A DNA stretch of 11,895 nucleotides from Pavlovales sp. CCMP2436 (lineage: Eukaryota > Haptophyta > Pavlovophyceae > Pavlovales), in assembly GCA_026770615.1 (NCBI GenBank), contig MU631423.1:186101-197995 (forward strand), given 5' to 3'. This document shows, one piece after another, positions 6,748 to 11,895 of this stretch. A program made the position numbers and the translations under genes. The notes beneath the pieces were generated by a model. That model was not told the DNA's origin and did no database searches. It saw only the letters and a list, made by a program, of their open reading frames with translations. Every line of letters begins with the position of its first letter. The first letter of the stretch is position 1.

Positions 6748-9276
6748 ATGGCAAACGTTTTCGGACAGTTACAAAACAAAACAAAGCCGCTTGAAGTTCC
6801 TCTGATAATAAACACGTCTACGACTACTCACCTAAATTTGAGTAGCCACGATGAAGAGCAAAACAAAACACGTGACCCGGCTAAGATTCTCCTCCGAACA
6901 GTAGCCCCTGAAATTTTAACAATCAAATTGATAAAAAACTTACCTGGATCGATCACCTACACTCGTGATTTCGTTTGGTCATCTGAAGACTCACCATCGA
7001 CCATAGTGAATAAATGGAAAGCTCAGATGCGACCTTTTAGTTCTTCTGTGAGTTTCGGTCACTGTGATCTCTTGTTTACTTCATCCACAAACAAGTTCAG
7101 CGGAGTCTACAATAAAAACCTGGAATATGGAAGCATAACAGATGTGTTCTATCAGGTTGATAGATACTTTGGAAGCGATTTGGCAAAAGGTACACTGGGA
7201 TTGTTGCTCACTAGTTCATCCACTAATATCTGGTGGCAAACCAATATGGCTCCTAGACCATTTGCTAATACATTCACTTCATCGCAAACAGGCATAGAAC
7301 TCGTTTTGCCCTTTGATTCGAGTATTTTTGAATCACCTCTGACGTTCGTTTCCGAGTTGAAACTTAGCACCGATTTGGAAACAGCATTGACAAACTCAAT
7401 TGGATTGCAGTTTACACTCGCAGAGGATTCATCATTCACAGAAGGAACCCTTGCAGTAATCGGTGACACGTTGAAATTGCAAACAGAAACGTTAAGTGAT
7501 CCGCTCTCATCGACGTACACAGTAAAACTTCGCAACTTGCCACTCCCAGACCCACTCCCTGTTTTAGGCGTACTAGTAAGGAGAAACACGCTGAACCCAG
7601 ATGTGGCCTATTTACGGTGGTTCTACTGGTCTCCCGTGGACACACCAGCGCAGATGATAATCAAGTGGAACGATCAAATGCGAGTTTTTGTAGACGGCAC
7701 CAGCTTCGGGCATCTCACGTTGACCTACGACACTAACACCGGAAAATTAGCTCCGCTGTTCGATTACAGTACAGATTTTGGTTTACCCGAGGGTTTCGGG
7801 TGGTTCAGCAGGTTCGACGGCAATGACGCAAGCAAGCAGCATATTGGAATGGTCATATCTCCGGGGTATTTGAATCCAGGTTGGTCGGCTGGACCTCGAC
7901 CTGAATCGATGAGTGACTGGCCTCTAACTTTCCCATACGCAGTCGGTTACTACTATCGATCCGTAAAAATAGACGTCTTTATAACAGGATCAAATGGCCT
8001 GGTTCCACGTCAAGTTGTTTTTGATATATCTCCTTCTGTTGAAGATTTTAGTACCTTTCGAAAAAGAAAATATACGTTGATTATCAACCATTCCAATGAC
8101 GTCACGTTTTTTTCCGACGCAACAGATGTTTTACGAGATACAGAGGTTGGTGAATTAGCTACTATTTACTCAAGAATTTATAGGCCGGTTCTACGCGTTT
8201 GTGGTGGTTCAATTGTAACAGGTGCGTACACAGGCGTAATCACCCCGGTGAGTTCTTTAATCATGAAGAGTGACAGTTCGCGGGATATTACACTGGACGA
8301 TTTCTCGTTAAAGATCATTCAGTCCGAGCTAAACATCAATTCTAATTTCAGTGGGCTATTTGGAAAAACAGTCAACGGAACGACCATGAACTTGGTCAAC
8401 TCAATCGAGCGAATCGAAGACCTATTATACACACTTCAAGAAAAAATAAATATCGTTAGCTGCACGGCTACACCCGACTCGTGGACCATAACCACTGACA
8501 ACGTGAGTGGTGATGTCCAGATCAATGTGGTCCCAGCGTACAGTACTGACGACATAGAGGTTTTCGTGAAAAACAGCCCGGCTTTTGTGAATAATATAAA
8601 TATTTCAACAAGCATCGATTGGAATAATAGCGATGGGTGGCGAGTTATAAGCAGTTCTACGTTTCAAAACAACGCGTCGTATGCTGCAAACGCAGCGTTT
8701 GATAAGAACTCGAGCACCTACTGGGGGTCTGCTGAAGGTACTTTCACAACGGCGGGAGTTGGATCTCAATCTCTAACAATAGAGTATCCCCAAGCTTTGA
8801 AGATTTCTTCGTTGCGCTTTGAAGGCAGTACCCGCTACCCTGGTGTAACTGCACCCACAGAATGGACCTTGTCTGGCTCCAACGACACGACGTTCACTGA
8901 TATTCAATCATATGAAAAAACAAATTGGTCTTCCAACATCGCCGCGGCTTTTGATGTTACCACAGATCACATAGCCTACCGTTTCTACAAGGTCACTTTC
9001 ACTAAGGTTACTGCAGGAAGTGGATCCACGTACGTCAGCGTCCCAGACATCACATTTATCACGGTACACCCTATAGGCGCTCACCTGCTAAGCGTGTATC
9101 CTATGTCTACAAACACGTTTAAAATCATCATGGGTAACGCGGAAGGACGTATCATAAATATGGTTACTTCACCTATGGCATCTTGGAAGTTTTTCATAAC
9201 GATTTTAAAAGGCGGGCGCATAGCCAACTCGGGGATGTATACATTGTCATCTACTGGCTTTACAACAACGAGCTAA
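6748..9276 (+). CDS. Large fibre-like virion protein with duplicated domain and F5/8C-like domain
   Basis: 842 residues, rich in Ser, Thr and Asn and predicted mostly beta, as in viral fibres or spikes. Two related domains are visible: residues about 70-172 and 287-385. Both show an aromatic pair before WS, then a (V/I)-x-KW-x-x-QMR helix, SFGH, a strand ending in TN-x-(x)-K, and a final GPRP or APRP. A middle region (400-620) holds a helical segment LVNSIERIEDLLYTLQEKI (549-567) that could trimerise. Residues about 625-770 resemble an F5/8 type C (discoidin/CBM32) beta-sandwich: AANAAFDKNSSTYWGSAEG, then LTIEYPQALKISSLRF, TEWTLSGSNDTTF and YRFYKVTFTKV, the usual order in galactose-binding-like domains. 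Such domains bind cell-surface glycans, so host attachment is the likely role (inference). The C-terminal 70 residues are separate. No signal peptide. ATGG start with TATATAC 15 nt upstream. Confidence 0.7.
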   Translation: MANVFGQLQNKTKPLEVPLIINTSTTTHLNLSSHDEEQNKTRDPAKILLRTVAPEILTIKLIKNLPGSITYTRDFVWSSEDSPSTIVNKWKAQMRPFSSSVSFGHCDLLFTSSTNKFSGVYNKNLEYGSITDVFYQVDRYFGSDLAKGTLGLLLTSSSTNIWWQTNMAPRPFANTFTSSQTGIELVLPFDSSIFESPLTFVSELKLSTDLETALTNSIGLQFTLAEDSSFTEGTLAVIGDTLKLQTETLSDPLSSTYTVKLRNLPLPDPLPVLGVLVRRNTLNPDVAYLRWFYWSPVDTPAQMIIKWNDQMRVFVDGTSFGHLTLTYDTNTGKLAPLFDYSTDFGLPEGFGWFSRFDGNDASKQHIGMVISPGYLNPGWSAGPRPESMSDWPLTFPYAVGYYYRSVKIDVFITGSNGLVPRQVVFDISPSVEDFSTFRKRKYTLIINHSNDVTFFSDATDVLRDTEVGELATIYSRIYRPVLRVCGGSIVTGAYTGVITPVSSLIMKSDSSRDITLDDFSLKIIQSELNINSNFSGLFGKTVNGTTMNLVNSIERIEDLLYTLQEKINIVSCTATPDSWTITTDNVSGDVQINVVPAYSTDDIEVFVKNSPAFVNNINISTSIDWNNSDGWRVISSSTFQNNASYAANAAFDKNSSTYWGSAEGTFTTAGVGSQSLTIEYPQALKISSLRFEGSTRYPGVTAPTEWTLSGSNDTTFTDIQSYEKTNWSSNIAAAFDVTTDHIAYRFYKVTFTKVTAGSGSTYVSVPDITFITVHPIGAHLLSVYPMSTNTFKIIMGNAEGRIINMVTSPMASWKFFITILKGGRIANSGMYTLSSTGFTTTS
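6955..7263 (+). repeat. First copy of internally duplicated domain (protein level)
   Basis: Encodes about residues 70-172 of the 842-residue protein. Aligned by eye with 7606-7902, both carry DF/WFxWS, (V/I)xKWxxQMR, SFGH and xPRP in the same order and spacing. DNA identity is not obvious, so the duplication is old. Confidence 0.6.
7606..7902 (+). repeat. Second copy of internally duplicated domain (protein level)
   Basis: Encodes about residues 287-385. The shared core reads IIKWNDQMR and SFGH here, against IVNKWKAQMR and SFGH in copy one, with the closing motif GPRP against APRP. Confidence 0.6.
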
Positions 9277-9352
9277 ATGTTTTTTAAAGACCCCAAAGAA
9301 CAAAAAAGATCAAAAAAAAAGATCAAAAAAAATAAATTCATTTACCATAGCG
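9277..9352. promoter_or_regulatory. A-rich intergenic spacer with AATAAA
   Basis: 76 nt between the fibre stop and the lipase start. It holds two or three AAAAAGATC-like direct repeats (9303-9327) and AATAAA at 9331-9336, a candidate poly(A) signal for the fibre gene. There is no TATAT box like those upstream of 4126, 4640 and 6748. A short ORF starting at 9277 is judged spurious. Confidence 0.35.
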
Positions 9353-10015
9353 ATGCAGGAAGACTCTTTCAAACGAAACGCGATAGATCTAGCAAGAGCT
9401 TCTTATCTCCCACTCGACCAGGCGGGTACCTTTGGCGAATCATTGGGGTTCACACTACACCGTCAATTATCTCAGGCCGACACACTTGTCTACACCGACA
9501 ATCGGACTGGGCAACCCACTATTGTTCATCGTGGATCTACAACGCCTCGTGACTTCCTAGTTGACGATGCTCTTATCGCTTTCGGTAGTGGACGGGAGAC
9601 ACAGAGGCAGCGTCGTGCCCGGGAGATCACCACTGCGACCGAGGCTAAGTATAAAATGCCCTCAAACTCTACTGGGCACTCACTCGGTGGGCGCCTGGCG
9701 GAGCGTTCGGGATCTCGAGGCTCCATCGTGACGTTCAACAAGGCTGCCGGACTTGGCGACATTCCCAACTTCAATTTTACAGGTCGAAGTCAGCCGGAGA
9801 TTCAAAATGGTTCGAGGCAGACCGATGTGCGGACTCGGCTGGATCCTGTTTCTATTCTATCTAGTTTTGGCCGTCGTCCATCAGGTCAAGCCCCGCTCGT
9901 GGTTGTGCCTCAAAGAGATCAGGCGAACCGTTTTCTACCTGGTCCTGTGCGTTTAATTGTGAACGCTGTGAAAGCACACAGCCTGAAGAACTTGAAGCAA
10001 AGTCGGCGTGTATAG
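9353..10015 (+). CDS. Class-3-type lipase / alpha-beta hydrolase
   Basis: 220 residues. Class 3 lipases hydrolyse triacylglycerols or phospholipids through a Ser-Asp-His triad. All three are visible: Ser110 in the nucleophile elbow TGHSLGG (107-113), Asp164 in RTRLDPVSIL, and His209 in NAVKAHSL near the C-terminus. The phrase IVHRGSTTPRDFLVD (57-71) matches the usual oxyanion-side FRGT...D block, and IVTFNKAAGLG (125-135) is the strand after the elbow. At 220 residues it is a minimal version without a lid domain, and there is no signal peptide. Lipases of this kind are recurrent accessory genes in Polinton-like viruses, where a role in membrane entry or exit is suspected. That role is inferred here. 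The start is the ATG 76 nt after the fibre gene, with no alternative in the first 100 codons. The stop (TAG) is followed directly by GTGAGT, which resembles a splice donor but is probably chance. Confidence 0.8.
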   Translation: MQEDSFKRNAIDLARASYLPLDQAGTFGESLGFTLHRQLSQADTLVYTDNRTGQPTIVHRGSTTPRDFLVDDALIAFGSGRETQRQRRAREITTATEAKYKMPSNSTGHSLGGRLAERSGSRGSIVTFNKAAGLGDIPNFNFTGRSQPEIQNGSRQTDVRTRLDPVSILSSFGRRPSGQAPLVVVPQRDQANRFLPGPVRLIVNAVKAHSLKNLKQSRRV

Positions 10016-10180
10016 GTGAGTACCACCCCGGTAGCAACATCGGAAAGAGTGAGTGCTTATGGCCGTACTTGGTCTCGATTTTGGACTCGTGTTTGGCTTC
10101 GTGTTTTAAGCATTTGTAGTCACACTGCAACATTATGTATTCGATGATTGTTTATATTATGTTTGTTGCTGATATTTTTA

Positions 10181-10558
10181 TCACGACACGCTGCAGCACT
10201 GACTGCTATCAGAGGGAAATGCAGGCTGTGGAGATGGGTGGGAAGACTCGTTAGAACAGGGGAAAAGGATTTGCCTACTCGTGCCTGTAAGAAGCGAGTA
10301 GAAGGATGCATCGCAATACAGCCACGACGAGCGGTACACCCTAATGAAATGGCTGTCGGCTCGAAAATAAAGATTTCGATCATGCGAAAAAGTACCTCTG
10401 ATCGATGACTTGCTGGGTGACCGCTTTACATCGATGAGGCTTAAATTATTGGGCAATCCGATCCTGTGCATTTTTTTTATTATAATTGAAAGCTCTGCGA
10501 GCTGATTTTCGTTGATCTGTGGGCTCGTAGTTGGATACGCAACAATCATAGTGGTCAT
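10181..10558 (-). CDS. Candidate small hypothetical protein (uncertain)
   Basis: 125 residues, not recognised. The first 45 residues read like a real protein, with an amphipathic helix QLAELSIIIKKMHRIGL. The remainder is Ser/Arg/His-rich, loses that character and could be a decayed or out-of-frame continuation. A TATAAG sequence (10568-10573 on the minus strand) begins 15 nt before the ATG, the same spacing as boxes ahead of the confident element genes, but the start lacks ATGG context. A competing plus-strand ORF (10148-10408) covers the same DNA and also shows no domain. Confidence 0.25.
   Translation of the reverse strand: MTTMIVAYPTTSPQINENQLAELSIIIKKMHRIGLPNNLSLIDVKRSPSKSSIRGTFSHDRNLYFRADSHFIRVYRSSWLYCDASFYSLLTGTSRQILFPCSNESSHPSPQPAFPSDSSQCCSVS
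10395..10439. repeat. Hairpin-forming inverted repeat
   Basis: CCTC-TG-ATCGATG (10395-10407) pairs with CATCGATGAGG (10429-10439), an 11-bp stem with a 2-nt bulge and a 21-nt loop. It lies between convergent genes, so a termination or RNA-processing role is possible but untested. Confidence 0.35.
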
Positions 10559-10659
10559 TATGGCTATCTTATACTTACTTTACGCTGGCGATATTTTTTT
10601 CGGTCGGTCTGAGATCCATTAGACGTAGCAATACATGAGGCGTGTCGCACTCGTTATGA

Positions 10660-10715
10660 TATCTTATATCTTATATCTTATATCTTATACCTTATACCTT
10701 CTACCTTCTACCTTT
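10660..10715. repeat. Heptanucleotide tandem repeat (TATCTTA/TACCTTC), 8 units
   Basis: Eight consecutive 7-bp units: four TATCTTA, one TACCTTA, two TACCTTC and one TACCTTT. The stepwise drift along the array is typical of an expanding microsatellite. It lies just downstream of the helicase stop (minus strand), so it is 3' untranslated or intergenic. Confidence 0.75.
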
Positions 10716-10718
10716 TCC

Positions 10719-11895
10719 TCACTCCTCGCCTTCTCCGTCTTCTTCACATTCTTCATCATCATTATCGTCCACAAACATCGATGGAGGGCAGGGGGTCGAA
10801 CTCAAACTCAAACTCGGACTCGGACTCGGACTCGGACTCGAACTAGGACTAGGACTCGGACTGGGGCGGGGGAGGCGGGGTGGTGGCACACTTACACTTA
10901 CACTTTGTTTTGGTGGCTCTTTCTCGATGTAGACGACTTCGCACTCCAATCCGAGCTCTTTGTAATACGCCAATTTCTCCTTACTCGGCGGGTTAGTAAC
11001 CACCACTTCGACGAGCTTGACCAGCTTCATTTTTCCATTTTCAGCTATATCGAACACGGCCAGGTCGGCTATATATCGCCCGTCACCCACTGGGTATTCT
11101 TCGATGGCTCCTTGTCCTGCTGCACGCGCCAGCCCGAACTGTCGAGCCTTCTCAGTTCGGTGTTCCATGCCTTCACCCATGTACCTTGTTTGCTTTGCAG
11201 ACATGATAACCGCGAGCTGCTCAAGGGTCCGGACTCGACTGACGGCCACGTACAACATTCGAACGTCCCATATCATATTCATGTCGAGGTAGAGCTTGCC
11301 GCCATCGAACGTGATACCCTGGAAGCTGTGTATAGTCGATGTTGGCGAGAACGTGATACCTTCGCCTATATAGGATGTTAGATCCACCCCACCGAAATTT
11401 GGTGCTATCCGGTCCGCAAGAAAGCGTGTGCCATTAACAAGCAATGTACCTCTGATAGTTTTCGTGCACTTCCACTCGACATCACCCGACCCTCCACCAT
11501 GGTCAGCCAGCTCGCGAGCGTATTCGAGAGCCACTGAGCTGTACGCTGAGAGCGGCCAGAGGTCGATCTCTTCCTCTTCCTCTTCACCCCCCCCTATTTC
11601 GGCCCCTATTTCGGCCCCTACTACGAGGCCGCCACCGAGACCTCCATCTCGCCCTCCTCCCCCCCGCCCGCCGCCGGCCTTTGACTTGGTGTTGCGCTGT
11701 ATGTAGAGCTCTTTCTTGGCCTTGCTGATAAAATTGACCTCATCGATCGTTTTTGCTGTCATGCACGTGCATTTCTCTACTGCCGTATGACCGCAGTGTG
11801 GGCACACTCTTGTTGCGGCCAATATTATATCGCCTTGTGTTATCTCTCCGCATGCCTTGTATACCGAGCTGTGCTGCTCCTCTCGTACCGCGTTG
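10719..11895 (-). CDS. Pif1/Dda-like SF1 helicase C-terminal half fused to a nuclease-like module (5' partial)
   Basis: The frame is open to the right edge, so the N-terminal half with Walker A and B is outside. The C-terminal 2A core is clear: GTLLVNGTR, then STIHSFQGITF (motif V region, about 11313-11342) and VRMLYVAVSRVRTLEQLAVI (motif VI, about 11205-11264), as in Pif1/Dda/RecD-type 5'-3' helicases. A CPHC-x9-CTC zinc-knuckle-like insert (11763-11804) and a Gly-rich then Glu-rich tract (about 11565-11680) interrupt the fold. After the helicase comes GRYIADLAVFD, then LVEVVVTNPPSKEK and YYKELGLECEVVYIE (about 10923-11078). Its D...E-x-V...K pattern recalls restriction-endonuclease-like (CoiA-like) folds. 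The tail is Ser-Pro repeats and acidic residues, ending at TGA. It probably serves element replication or repair. The helicase call is strong; the nuclease reading is moderate. Confidence 0.75.
   Translation of the reverse strand, partial: NAVREEQHSSVYKACGEITQGDIILAATRVCPHCGHTAVEKCTCMTAKTIDEVNFISKAKKELYIQRNTKSKAGGGRGGGGRDGGLGGGLVVGAEIGAEIGGGEEEEEEIDLWPLSAYSSVALEYARELADHGGGSGDVEWKCTKTIRGTLLVNGTRFLADRIAPNFGGVDLTSYIGEGITFSPTSTIHSFQGITFDGGKLYLDMNMIWDVRMLYVAVSRVRTLEQLAVIMSAKQTRYMGEGMEHRTEKARQFGLARAAGQGAIEEYPVGDGRYIADLAVFDIAENGKMKLVKLVEVVVTNPPSKEKLAYYKELGLECEVVYIEKEPPKQSVSVSVPPPRLPRPSPSPSPSSSPSPSPSPSLSLSSTPCPPSMFVDDNDDEECEEDGEGEE
10797..10862. repeat. Hexanucleotide tandem repeat (CGGACT-type), 11 units, inside the helicase tail
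   Basis: Eleven 6-bp units ending in ACT: CGGACT five times, CAAACT, CGAACT and AGGACT twice each. On the minus strand this codes the Ser-Pro/Ser-Leu dipeptide tail of the helicase-nuclease protein. Because the unit is a multiple of three, length changes keep the frame. Confidence 0.75.

Larger units (their letters stand above)
10016..10718. other. Weakly coding gap with hairpin and simple repeats
   Basis: About 700 bp between two convergent genes (lipase plus, helicase minus). Overlapping short ORFs occur on both strands and none shows a domain. The best candidate is a minus-strand ORF at 10181-10558, listed separately. A stem at 10395-10439 and a heptanucleotide repeat at 10660-10715 are listed separately. 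No tRNA or other RNA gene was recognised. Confidence 0.45.

Noticed and set aside
6748..9276. Major capsid protein as an identity for the 842-residue protein
   Set aside because: No double-jelly-roll pattern was recognised. The internal domain duplication and F5/8C-like domain fit a fibre or spike better.
9277..9552. 91-codon ORF starting right after the fibre stop
   Set aside because: It is Lys-rich from the A-rich spacer and then runs out of frame through the lipase, whose catalytic motifs fix the true frame.
9861..10133. 90-codon minus-strand ORF with Lys/His-rich start
   Set aside because: It is antisense to the lipase C-terminus containing the catalytic His and shows no domain.
10660..10862. 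Simple repeats considered as a CRISPR array
   Set aside because: Units are 6-7 bp, contiguous and without spacers; these are microsatellites.
10635..11381. 248-codon plus-strand ORF through the simple repeats
   Set aside because: Its content comes from the microsatellites (Tyr-Leu and Arg-Thr runs) and the antisense of the helicase, whose motifs V and VI define the minus strand as coding.

Overview
The window reads as a piece of GC-rich eukaryotic nuclear genome (about 1-3262) joined to a clearly more AT-rich, compact, virus-like gene block (about 3263 to the right edge). The GC-rich left third has Ala/Arg/Gly-rich proteins, an ARM-repeat plus BTB protein, a C2H2/RING-like zinc-finger reading frame, long non-coding stretches and possible splice sites. 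This suggests a GC-rich protist such as a haptophyte-type alga, but the organism is an inference and cannot be read directly. The right part carries a morphogenesis set typical of Polinton-like viruses (PLVs) and virophage relatives. No major capsid protein, DNA polymerase, protease or integrase lies in the window, so the element must continue beyond 11895 if it is complete.

Left region, all on the minus strand: a partial zinc-finger gene at 1-533; about 870 bp without a convincing gene (534-1402), which contains a 220-bp segment bounded by perfect 17-bp inverted repeats (686-702 and 889-905); an unrecognised ORF with a cysteine-containing C-terminus (1403-2389); and an ARM-repeat/BTB protein (2390-3262) that stops abruptly in mid-repeat where composition changes. 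Just outside this edge are a 9-bp hairpin and a long AT palindrome (3264-3375).

Element region: a minus-strand beta-rich probable virion protein (3399-4016), then a plus-strand run: a small coiled-coil/Pro-rich protein (4126-4605), an FtsK/HerA-type (A32-like) genome-packaging ATPase (4640-5413), an unrecognised proline-rich protein (5441-6685), an 842-residue fibre-like protein with an internally duplicated domain and an F5/8C (discoidin)-like domain (6748-9276), and a class-3-type lipase with a visible Ser/Asp/His triad (9353-10015). After a poorly coding stretch with simple repeats, a minus-strand gene enters from the right edge. It is the C-terminal half of a Pif1/Dda-like SF1 helicase joined to a small nuclease-like module (10719-11895).

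The genes fit a DNA-virus morphogenesis programme: ATPase for packaging, beta-rich proteins and a carbohydrate-binding-type fibre for the virion surface, lipase for membrane passage or lipid handling, and helicase for replication. Four start codons share a TATAT(A) box 10-15 nt upstream and an ATGG start context, and AATAAA hexamers follow most stop codons. This points to eukaryotic-type transcription with monocistronic units. The ORFs are intact, so the insertion is probably young or still under selection.
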